29,616 nucleotides of DNA from CAIZGX01 sp044374295. GTDB taxonomy: Bacteria > Bacteroidota > Bacteroidia > Flavobacteriales_D > Sanyastnellaceae. The DNA lies in the NCBI GenBank assembly GCA_044374295.1, contig JBILOU010000023.1:1-29616 (forward strand), given 5' to 3'. Under the pieces are notes generated by a model. That model saw only the letters and a program-made list of their open reading frames with translations, did not search any database and was not told the DNA's origin. Of the stretch, positions 23,513-29,616 are shown in pieces (position 1 is the stretch's first letter; each line of letters opens with the position of its first letter). The translations under genes and the position numbers were made by a program.

Positions 23513-26062
23513 ATGGAAAGTACACCGACCAAAAAAATTTCTTTTTTCCGAAAAGTCTTCAATACTGAGCAGAAAATGTATGCGCTGTATGGAGGACTTT
23601 TTGGATTAATGTTCCCCATTATTGGAACTGTCGTAGAATGTTACATACGCAATATGGGATTCAACTGCTCGCAGTTGTTGGTTTGCCAGTCGCAAACACC
23701 CATGCTTTGGATCATTGACATTGCTCCTATCGTACTGGCTATTTTTTCTTCCTTTGCTGGCAAGCAAATGGATCTTGTTCGTCAGGCCAACAAAGAATTG
23801 CATGTTCGATACGACCAAATGGTTTCATTGCGTGAAATTGCAGATTCCGCCAATGCTTCGAAGAGTGAATTCTTGGCGAATATGTCACATGAGATTCGTA
23901 CACCAATGAACGCCATCATTGGTATGAATTATTTATTGAAGAAAACAGAGCTAAACGAAAAGCAAAAAGACTATGTTCAAAAGGTAGAAGTCTCTGCAAA
24001 AAATCTTCTCCGAATCATTGATGACATTCTTGACTTCTCGAAAATTGAAGCTGGAAAGCTCACATTGGAAAGCACACATTTGTATTTGGAAGAATTGGTA
24101 TCCGATGTTGCAGATGCGGTTAACGTAAAACTTCAAAAGAAAAACAACGTTGAACTCGTTACGCACATTGACCCCAATATTCCTCCAGTTATTCTTGGAG
24201 ACTCGGTGCGTCTGCGTCAGGTATTGTTAAACTTAACAGACAACGCGGCCAAGTTCACGGAAGACGGAGAGGTTCATCTTTTCGCCAAGGTGGTAACCAA
24301 ACTTCCATACGGAATCATCATTCGATTCGCTGTTAAAGACAGTGGAATTGGAATGACTGAAGAACAAGTAAACAAGCTCTTTCAACCCTTCCAACAAGCG
24401 GATCTCTCTACCACTCGAAAATTTGGTGGCACCGGATTAGGTCTCGCAATCTGCAAAAAAATTGTTGAGATGATGGATGGTGAATTATCCGTTACCAGCA
24501 TTGCAGGCGAAGGTTCAGAGTTTTCATTCAATGCGTTTTTCTCACTTTCAAACGAAGAAGCGAACAGCATAACCAAAGTTGAATCCATTAGCGGAATGCG
24601 GGCCTTACTCGTAGACGATTCAGACAGCGCACGAATTGTTTTGGAAGAAATGCTTTCGTCTTTTGGATTCGAAGTCATCATGACCGACAATGCGAAGGAA
24701 GCGATTGAAATTTTTGAAACAGAAAACACCGCGCAAAGACCCATCTCCTTGCTCGTTGTAGACTGGCGCATGCCGGGCATGGACGGGCTTCAGCTCGTTG
24801 CTGAACTTCGCAAAAAGGAAGGACATCCTGTCCCTTCAGTTCTTATGGTAACAGCTTTCGGAGTAGACACCGTTCGTCAAGCAGCTAAGGAAAAACTCAT
24901 CGACGGATTCTTATTGAAACCTATCAACCCGTCTATTCTCTACGATACTATCAACAGCATTCTTCACCTAGGTGAAAAACGCGTGTTAGATAAATCGAAA
25001 GATATCGATGTCATCGAAAACTATCGCGAAGCTTTGAAAGATTCGAAAGTATTGCTAGTAGAAGACAACGACATTAACCTTGAACTCGCCATTGAATTGC
25101 TGCGCGATGTGGGTATTGAACCCGACTTCGCACGCAACGGATTAGAAGGTTGGGAAAAAGTGAAAGAGAACACCTACGACTGCGTATTGATGGACATTCA
25201 GATGCCGGAGATGGATGGATTAACTGCAACGAGGAAAATTCGTGAAGAAGGAAGATTCAATGAACTACCAATCTTGGCCATGACCGCTCATGCCATGAAA
25301 GGCGAACGTGAAAAAAGTTTGTCAGCTGGAATGAACGATCACATTACAAAACCAATTGATCCGCACATTCTCTACAACGCCTTAATCAAGTATATCAAAG
25401 GTGAAGACACCGCGAAATCCGCTGCCAATTTCGCTGAGCAAAATGCTGCTGCAGATGGCGATGCCCCATTCCAAATTGAAGGAGTTGATGTTGTGAACGG
25501 ATTGAAACGTGTTGCAGGTAAGCAAGATTTGTATTTCAAATTATTGAAGACGTTTGTAGACAACTACACCGGCGCCACAGCAAAAGCTCAAAAACTCGTG
25601 GTGGAAAAGAATGTTCCTGAACTAGCTGCATTGCTTCACACCATTGCTGGAGTATCAGGAAACATTGGCATTACAGAAATTTACGAACTGGCCCATCCGA
25701 TTTCAAGTGAGTTGAAAACGGTGTCACAAGAAGCGAATCCGATATTGAACAGTTCGCACTTGCAAAAAACCATCTCTGTATTTACGAAGTTGGAAAAACA
25801 GCTTCCCATCATAGAAAAATTTGTTAAAGCAAATGCAAAAATTGCTGCGGCTACAACAGAGGTTTCTGACGACGAGTTGAACGAACGAATTGCTGCACTT
25901 GAGAAAGCGATTGAAGACAATGACATGCAAGCCGGAGAGCTTTGTGAAGAGATGATTTCGAAATTCACCTTGAGTGAAGAAATGAAATCGAAACTAACCG
26001 AAATACAAAAAGCGCTGAACGAATTTGAATTCGATTCAGCTTTAGAAATTTTAAAGAAATAA
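23513..26062 (+). CDS. Hybrid sensor histidine kinase (HisKA-HATPase-REC-REC-Hpt)
   Basis: This 849-aa protein has two N-terminal membrane segments (about 23-43 and 63-83) joined by a short, cysteine-containing loop. A linker leads to HisKA with the phospho-accepting H126 in MSHEIRTPMNAIIGM. The HATPase domain has N-box N244 (NLTDNAAKF), KDSGIGM and GGTGLGLAI. REC1 (about 362-485) has D417; REC2 (512-628) has D561 in LMDIQMPEMDG. The Hpt domain has H709 in LLHTIAGVSGNIG, where the usual lysine after the histidine (HTLKG) is alanine. A charged helical tail ends the protein. It can run a whole His-Asp-His phosphorelay in one chain and pass phosphate to a separate receiver, for which the REC-cyclase encoded 15 bp downstream is the obvious candidate. 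The signal sensed is unknown. Confidence 0.94.
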   Translation: MESTPTKKISFFRKVFNTEQKMYALYGGLFGLMFPIIGTVVECYIRNMGFNCSQLLVCQSQTPMLWIIDIAPIVLAIFSSFAGKQMDLVRQANKELHVRYDQMVSLREIADSANASKSEFLANMSHEIRTPMNAIIGMNYLLKKTELNEKQKDYVQKVEVSAKNLLRIIDDILDFSKIEAGKLTLESTHLYLEELVSDVADAVNVKLQKKNNVELVTHIDPNIPPVILGDSVRLRQVLLNLTDNAAKFTEDGEVHLFAKVVTKLPYGIIIRFAVKDSGIGMTEEQVNKLFQPFQQADLSTTRKFGGTGLGLAICKKIVEMMDGELSVTSIAGEGSEFSFNAFFSLSNEEANSITKVESISGMRALLVDDSDSARIVLEEMLSSFGFEVIMTDNAKEAIEIFETENTAQRPISLLVVDWRMPGMDGLQLVAELRKKEGHPVPSVLMVTAFGVDTVRQAAKEKLIDGFLLKPINPSILYDTINSILHLGEKRVLDKSKDIDVIENYREALKDSKVLLVEDNDINLELAIELLRDVGIEPDFARNGLEGWEKVKENTYDCVLMDIQMPEMDGLTATRKIREEGRFNELPILAMTAHAMKGEREKSLSAGMNDHITKPIDPHILYNALIKYIKGEDTAKSAANFAEQNAAADGDAPFQIEGVDVVNGLKRVAGKQDLYFKLLKTFVDNYTGATAKAQKLVVEKNVPELAALLHTIAGVSGNIGITEIYELAHPISSELKTVSQEANPILNSSHLQKTISVFTKLEKQLPIIEKFVKANAKIAAATTEVSDDELNERIAALEKAIEDNDMQAGELCEEMISKFTLSEEMKSKLTEIQKALNEFEFDSALEILKK

Positions 26063-26077
26063 CCAATCGAATTTCCA

Positions 26078-27097
26078 GTGGAGAACGCAGAACAAAAGCC
26101 TTTAATCTTAGCCGTAGACGATTCGGTAGAAAACCTTCAGGTTCTTTCAGCATTATTGAAAGATCACTACCGTGTGAAGATTGCGAAAAGCGGTGAGAAA
26201 GCCTTAGAGATTGCCCAACAAGAGCAACAGCCCGATCTTATATTATTGGACATTGTTATGCCCGAAATGGACGGTTTTACTGCGTGCGAAAAATTGAAGA
26301 GCAATCCTATTACAAAGAAAATCCCTGTTATCTTTTTAACGGCACTGAATGAAGTCGCTGATGAGACGCGTGGATTCAAAGTAGGTGGTGCAGATTTTAT
26401 TATTAAGCCTTTCAATCCAGATATTGTAATGGCCCGCATAAGCACTCACATTGCCCTTCAAGCCGAGAGAAGAAAATCAGAATCGCTTTTGCGAATTCTT
26501 CTTCCAGAAAGAGTCATTTCAGATCTTATTTTGAAAGGTAAACACACTCCAGAGATTCACAAAAACGTGAGTATTCTGTTTTGCGATTTTGTTGGCTTCA
26601 CCACCATCACTTCCACCCTTACTCCTGAATTTTTAATTGAAGAATTGTCTGAAATTTTCAGCGAGTTCGATGAGATTTGTTCGCGCAACAACGGCATGCG
26701 TATTAAGACCATTGGAGACGCTTATATGGCTACTACTGGGATTGGTTCTGACAGGGCAGATCACGCGAAAGAAATGGTTACTATAGCACATGAGTTCATT
26801 GAATATCTTGAAAAAAGAAATGCGGTTTCGAAGCAAGCGTGGACCTGCAGAATTGGCATTCATAGCGGAGAAATCATTGCTGGTATTGTTGGGAAATCTC
26901 GTTTCATCTATGATATTCTCGGAGACAATGTAAACATTGCTGCGCGTGTTGAAAGTAACGGAACACCAATGAAAGTAACGATTACACATGCAACGAAATC
27001 GCTAATTGATAACGGATTTCAATACGAGTCGAAAGGAAATGTGATGTTGAAAGGAAAAGGCGAAATGGAATTGTTCTTAGCAGAAAAGGCCTCTTAA
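26078..27097 (+). CDS. Response regulator with class III adenylate cyclase domain (REC-CYC)
   Basis: The 339-aa protein begins at a GTG 15 bp after the kinase stop. The receiver domain (8-125) has acidic pocket D14/D15, phospho-acceptor D58 (LILLDIVMPEMDG) and K110 (IIKPF). A short LLPERVISDLILKGK linker follows, of the kind found before class III cyclases. The cyclase domain (162-339) has metal-binding D170 (ILFCDFVGFT) and D214. The purine-specifying residues are K210 (RIKTIGDAYM) and D279 (YDILGDNVNIAAR), the adenylate pair; guanylate cyclases have Glu and Cys. N286 and R290 fit the transition-state residues. It should make cAMP in the cytoplasm under control of receiver phosphorylation. 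Its stop codon interlocks with that of the HD-domain gene in TTAA. Confidence 0.92.
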   Translation: MENAEQKPLILAVDDSVENLQVLSALLKDHYRVKIAKSGEKALEIAQQEQQPDLILLDIVMPEMDGFTACEKLKSNPITKKIPVIFLTALNEVADETRGFKVGGADFIIKPFNPDIVMARISTHIALQAERRKSESLLRILLPERVISDLILKGKHTPEIHKNVSILFCDFVGFTTITSTLTPEFLIEELSEIFSEFDEICSRNNGMRIKTIGDAYMATTGIGSDRADHAKEMVTIAHEFIEYLEKRNAVSKQAWTCRIGIHSGEIIAGIVGKSRFIYDILGDNVNIAARVESNGTPMKVTITHATKSLIDNGFQYESKGNVMLKGKGEMELFLAEKAS

Positions 27098-27696
27098 CTT
27101 TTTTGCGACACGCGCAAGCGAACTTCTAATAAATTCTCTGCCTTCTTCTCATCTCTGCGACTTTGATTAGCCGCTGTGTGATAACTATGTGCTTCCAAAA
27201 ATTTAACTTGAAGATTATCCCATGTTATGCGGTCGCTCATTTCACCGCAAGCAGACATTTCAAGAAATAAATTTTCACCAATTAAACCGAAATCGTCACG
27301 TCCGAGGTAATCCAAATCAGCATCGCAAAGAATTCGTTCCAACTGATTCTTCGGATTCTGTGGCATGTGTGTAGCGCGAATACAACCCGCGATAATGTCG
27401 CAGTCTTCATAGGTGAGCGAACTTAATCCTCCAACTGCCTGAAAAAAGTCAACGCTTGCTTGCTCGTGCCCTGAACGAACTTTCAAGAAACCCGTATCGT
27501 GAAACAGCGCTGCTATTTTCAAAATCTCCAATTCACGAGCCGAAACCCCTTCCAACTTGCCTATTGCCTGAGACTGCTCTATCACGTCCAGCGTGTGTCG
27601 AACATCGTGGTAATAGTAATGCTTATGAAGCCCATCTTTCAAGCGCTGCAACACAGGTTCAAGGTTTTGTAAATAGAAAGAGCTTAACTCAGTCAT
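27094..27696 (-). CDS. HD-domain metal-dependent phosphohydrolase
   Basis: The 200-aa cytoplasmic protein has an HD fold with metal ligands H34 (HDVRHTLDV), H66-D67 (ALFHDTGFL), probably H110 (RATHMP) and D125 (LCDADLDYLG). Members hydrolyse phosphate esters of nucleotides, and some are cyclic-nucleotide or (p)ppGpp hydrolases; the substrate here is unknown. It lies tail-to-tail with the cyclase gene and divergent from the first Usp gene, so a role in cAMP turnover or stress nucleotides is possible but inferred from position only. A GTG at 27735 would add 13 residues; the ATG at 27696 (MTELSSFYLQ) is preferred because it leaves an 81-bp promoter region and drops a stretch unlike the family. 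Confidence 0.85.
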   Translation of the reverse strand: MTELSSFYLQNLEPVLQRLKDGLHKHYYYHDVRHTLDVIEQSQAIGKLEGVSARELEILKIAALFHDTGFLKVRSGHEQASVDFFQAVGGLSSLTYEDCDIIAGCIRATHMPQNPKNQLERILCDADLDYLGRDDFGLIGENLFLEMSACGEMSDRITWDNLQVKFLEAHSYHTAANQSRRDEKKAENLLEVRLRVSQKS

Positions 27697-27713
27697 GAGG
27701 CTATATATTATCA

Positions 27714-27721
27714 CAAATTTC
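27714..27721 (-). promoter_or_regulatory. Weak candidate -7 box (GAAATTTG) for the HD gene
   Basis: Minus-strand GAAATTTG differs from TAnnTTTG at one base and ends 17 nt before the ATG at 27696. It lies downstream of the rejected GTG at 27735 and so fits the shorter start. Confidence 0.25.
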
Positions 27722-27758
27722 GTAAAACAATTCACTAACGAAGATGCACATTCTTTAT

Positions 27759-27766
27759 TACTTTTG
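27759..27766 (+). promoter_or_regulatory. Candidate -7 box (TACTTTTG) for the first Usp gene
   Basis: TACTTTTG fully matches TAnnTTTG and ends 11 nt before the ATG at 27778. No -33 TTG is evident, which may suggest that an activator or another sigma factor is needed. Confidence 0.48.
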
Positions 27767-27777
27767 AACCACTTTAT

Positions 27778-28602
27778 ATGAAAAACATTAACCGCATACT
27801 TATTCCCTTCGATTTAAGGGAAGATAGCTACAACGCAATTCTTCACGCTGAATTTATTGCGCGTCTTGCCAATTCTGAAATTGTACTGCTTCACTTGGTG
27901 AAACACCAAAGCGATATTCCTCATGCACAAAACGAATTAAACAAATGGGCAGACCGCATTCGCGAGAGCTTTGAAGGATCGGTAAAAACGATTGTTGAAG
28001 AAGGAGAGTTGGCAACAACGGTTGATGAAATTGCGAAACTTCAAAACTGCGGTTTGGTTGTTATGCCAACCCACGGAATGCGCGGATTGCAGCGTCTAAC
28101 AGGAAGTTTAGCTCTAAAGGTTGTTTCTGAATCTACTACTCCATTCATCGTTGTTCAACAAAGACACATTCGTTCAGAAGGATATAAGAAGATTGTTATC
28201 CCCGTTACATTCCGTCAGCAATTGTTGGAAGAAGCAAACTTCTTCTCAGAAATGGCGAAGTTGTTCAGTGGCGAAGTTTTCTTCATTGCGCAGCAAGTTG
28301 CGAGCAACAATGACGAAGAATTAATTGCTAAGGTTGAAGCCGTGTTTAATGCGGCTAATGTGCCATTCAATATGCACATTGAAACAGACCAAAGACCTTT
28401 TGCCAAATCAGTTGTAGCCTACGCTGCTTCTGTAGACGCAGATTTAATTTGCGCTGTTAACTTCTCTTTCGAATACTTGTACACCTTGTTCCCTCGCACA
28501 GAGGAAGAAGATTTGATATACAACGAAGCTCAAATTCCGGTGTTATTGATCACACCTGAGCAACAAGACGATTCAGTTTATTATATCCCTATGTGGCACT
28601 AA
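27778..28602 (+). CDS. Universal stress protein, two tandem UspA domains (first copy)
   Basis: The 274-aa cytoplasmic protein has two UspA folds. The first (1-125) begins INRILIPFDLREDSYNAILH and ends with the nucleotide-binding-like loop MPTHGMRGLQRLTGS and TTPFIVVQQ. The second (about 140-274) begins YKKIVIPVTF and is more diverged: it ends in AQIPVLLITPEQ but lacks a clear G-x2-G...GS loop, so only the first half is likely to bind ATP. Such proteins help cells survive starvation and other stress; the mechanism is rarely known. A second, similar gene follows after 12 bp. This gene is divergent from the HD hydrolase gene. Confidence 0.92.
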   Translation: MKNINRILIPFDLREDSYNAILHAEFIARLANSEIVLLHLVKHQSDIPHAQNELNKWADRIRESFEGSVKTIVEEGELATTVDEIAKLQNCGLVVMPTHGMRGLQRLTGSLALKVVSESTTPFIVVQQRHIRSEGYKKIVIPVTFRQQLLEEANFFSEMAKLFSGEVFFIAQQVASNNDEELIAKVEAVFNAANVPFNMHIETDQRPFAKSVVAYAASVDADLICAVNFSFEYLYTLFPRTEEEDLIYNEAQIPVLLITPEQQDDSVYYIPMWH

Positions 28603-28604
28603 AA

Positions 28605-28612
28605 AATATTTG
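28605..28612 (+). promoter_or_regulatory. Weak internal -7 box (AATATTTG) before the second Usp gene
   Basis: AATATTTG differs from TAnnTTTG at its first base and ends 2 nt before the ATG at 28615. It may give an internal start in the Usp operon; chance cannot be excluded in this AT-rich gap. Confidence 0.28.
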
Positions 28613-28614
28613 TT

Positions 28615-29442
28615 ATGTCGAAAATTATTGTACCTACCGATTTTTCTAGCACATCAGATGCAGCGGTTAATTACGCTTGTGAAATTTCAAAAACACTTAA
28701 ATCACCTGTTGAAATTCTTCACATTGTGAAGGACCAATCAGAAGAAGCCGGTGCATTGGCTAAACTCAACGCGCAAATTTCTAAGCACAAAGAGAAAACA
28801 GGTGTTGAAGCAACGCCTGTAGTTCGTTTCGGAAACATCTTTGATGAAATTCCGAAAATGACGGAAGAGTTAAATGGTGAGCTCATTGTAATGGGAACCC
28901 ACGGATTAACAGGTCTTCAATACCTGACTGGTAGCAATGCTCTTCGTGTTATTTCTGATTCAGACGCACAGTTCATTGTGGTTCAAGAAAAAACAAAACA
29001 CAGCGCCAACATCAAGCGCATTTTAGTTCCACTAGACCTTCATAAAGAAACTAAGCAAAAGATTAAATTCGCTAGCGATTTGGCGAAGAAATTCAATGCG
29101 GAAGTTCACATTATCTGTCCAAAAGAAACAGACGAATTTTTAAACAATCAAGTGAAACGCAACATGTCTTACGCCGAAGGGTATTTCGTAGAACATGGCG
29201 TGGCATGCAAGACAAAAGTTACCGAAGAGGGAAGCTCCGGATTCGTCAAAGAATTACTGAAATACGCTCAATATGCAGAGATTGATTTAATCTGTATTTT
29301 GAATTTCGCAGGGGAACGTTTGATACATGCGTTCGGTGTAGCTGCAGAGCAACAGGTGATAACGAATGACGCAGGTATACCCGTATTGGTAATTAATCCG
29401 ATTAGCGCTAACGTTGACTCGCGCAGTATTTTTGCTCAATAG
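28615..29442 (+). CDS. Universal stress protein, two tandem UspA domains (second copy)
   Basis: The 275-aa protein has the same two-domain plan as its neighbour. Domain 1 begins SKIIVPTDFSSTSDAAVNYA and has the loop GTHGLTGLQYLTGSNALRVI followed by DAQFIVVQE. Domain 2 begins IKRILVPLDLHKETKQKIKF and ends DAGIPVLVINP without a complete nucleotide loop. The two genes share blocks such as GLQ-x-LTGS and I-C-x-x-NF-x-x-E, and probably arose by tandem duplication followed by divergence. They are likely co-transcribed (12-bp gap). The TTC-AAG/CTT-GAA inverted repeat at 29454-29471 follows the gene but has no T-run. Confidence 0.92.
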   Translation: MSKIIVPTDFSSTSDAAVNYACEISKTLKSPVEILHIVKDQSEEAGALAKLNAQISKHKEKTGVEATPVVRFGNIFDEIPKMTEELNGELIVMGTHGLTGLQYLTGSNALRVISDSDAQFIVVQEKTKHSANIKRILVPLDLHKETKQKIKFASDLAKKFNAEVHIICPKETDEFLNNQVKRNMSYAEGYFVEHGVACKTKVTEEGSSGFVKELLKYAQYAEIDLICILNFAGERLIHAFGVAAEQQVITNDAGIPVLVINPISANVDSRSIFAQ

Positions 29443-29466
29443 CAAGAAAAATATTCAAGAGAATCC

Positions 29467-29495
29467 TTGAAAATTGAAAAAGAGCTGTATATTTG
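29467..29495 (+). promoter_or_regulatory. Promoter of tRNA-Pro (TTG-N18-TATATTTG)
   Basis: TTG at 29467-29469 is followed 18 nt later by TATATTTG (29488-29495), matching both parts of the Bacteroidota promoter. Transcription should begin near 29499-29502, about 25 nt before the mature tRNA. Confidence 0.7.
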
Positions 29496-29524
29496 CACCC
29501 CTTTAAGGGTGCTAAAGAGCATTT

Positions 29525-29598
29525 CGGGGTGTAGCGTAGCCCGGTATCGCGCCTGCTTTGGGAGCAGGAGGTCGTAGGTTCGAATCCTGCCACCCCGA
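29525..29598 (+). tRNA. tRNA-Pro (anticodon TGG)
   Basis: The 74-nt sequence folds as a cloverleaf. Acceptor arms CGGGGTG (29525-29531) and CACCCCG (29591-29597) pair fully and are followed by discriminator A (29598). The anticodon stem CCTGC/GCAGG encloses TTTGGGA with anticodon TGG. The T arm has GTAGG-TTCGAAT-CCTGC with GTTCGAATC. The 3' CCA is not encoded. Confidence 0.97.
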
Positions 29599-29616
29599 CA
29601 AAGAAAAGACAACTCG

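Noticed and set aside
29454..29471. Inverted repeat TTCAAG/CTTGAA after the second Usp gene as a terminator
   Set aside because: The stem is short and AT-rich and is followed by AAATTG rather than a T-run; its 3' arm is the -33 region of the tRNA promoter.
29408..29593. Minus-strand ORF of 61 codons across the tRNA (MAGFEPTTSCSQSRRDTG)
   Set aside because: It is the reverse strand of the tRNA-Pro gene, a well-known source of false protein annotations.
1..29616. CRISPR arrays, insertion sequences, prophage or recent gene transfer
   Set aside because: No spaced direct repeats, transposase or integrase genes, or abrupt composition shifts were seen; the only repeats are coding repeats in the lipoprotein.

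Overview
The window looks like chromosomal core from a member of the phylum Bacteroidota, most likely order Flavobacteriales. The evidence is the gene content (a TPR plus PD40-propeller envelope protein of the OmpA/PorE type, a NUDIX-pyrE-SRPBCC block, and two-domain Usp proteins with a short G-x2-G-x5-GS motif), the near absence of Shine-Dalgarno sequences, and repeated Bacteroidota-type -7 boxes (TAnnTTTG). Composition is moderately AT-rich and even. Gene packing is very tight, with many 4-bp overlaps and no gene-free stretch over about 300 bp. I see no insertion sequence, prophage, CRISPR array or rRNA.

Left part (1-4489, all minus strand): a GNAT acetyltransferase overlaps an O-antigen ligase/polymerase-like membrane protein. 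These are followed by a 2-oxo acid dehydrogenase E2 subunit and then an envelope protein cut by the window edge. A divergent ABC-F ATPase (4561-6426) ends 1 bp from the converging kup potassium transporter. Next, on the minus strand, come an MDR-type oxidoreductase overlapping a 631-aa unrecognised membrane-anchored protein, an acyl-CoA dehydrogenase, and a cysteine-rich repeat lipoprotein. The last two are followed by clear rho-independent terminators.

Centre (13728-20738, mostly plus strand): recJ, thiL, a minus-strand NUDIX hydrolase whose start codon overlaps that of pyrE, then pyrE, a small SRPBCC protein, a long-chain acyl-CoA synthetase, a PAP2 phosphatase and the fluoride channel gene crcB. 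This is DNA repair, thiamine and pyrimidine metabolism, and lipid activation.

Right part (20853-29598): the clpB disaggregase, a hybrid histidine kinase (HisKA-HATPase-REC-REC-Hpt), a REC-class III cyclase with adenylate-type specificity residues, a convergent HD-domain phosphohydrolase, and two consecutive two-domain universal stress proteins. A tRNA-Pro(UGG) with a well-formed promoter closes the window. The kinase, cyclase, HD protein and Usp proteins could form one stress-signalling module in which a phosphorelay controls cAMP. That link is inferred from gene order only.

The strongest unlisted pattern is promoter placement. A TAnnTT(T/C)G box lies 2-11 nt, most often 4 nt, before the start codon of many genes, which predicts leaderless mRNAs. 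It also decides several start codons. Its most compact form is the NUDIX/pyrE pair, where two divergent start codons share one CATG and each gene's box lies in the other's codons 3-5.
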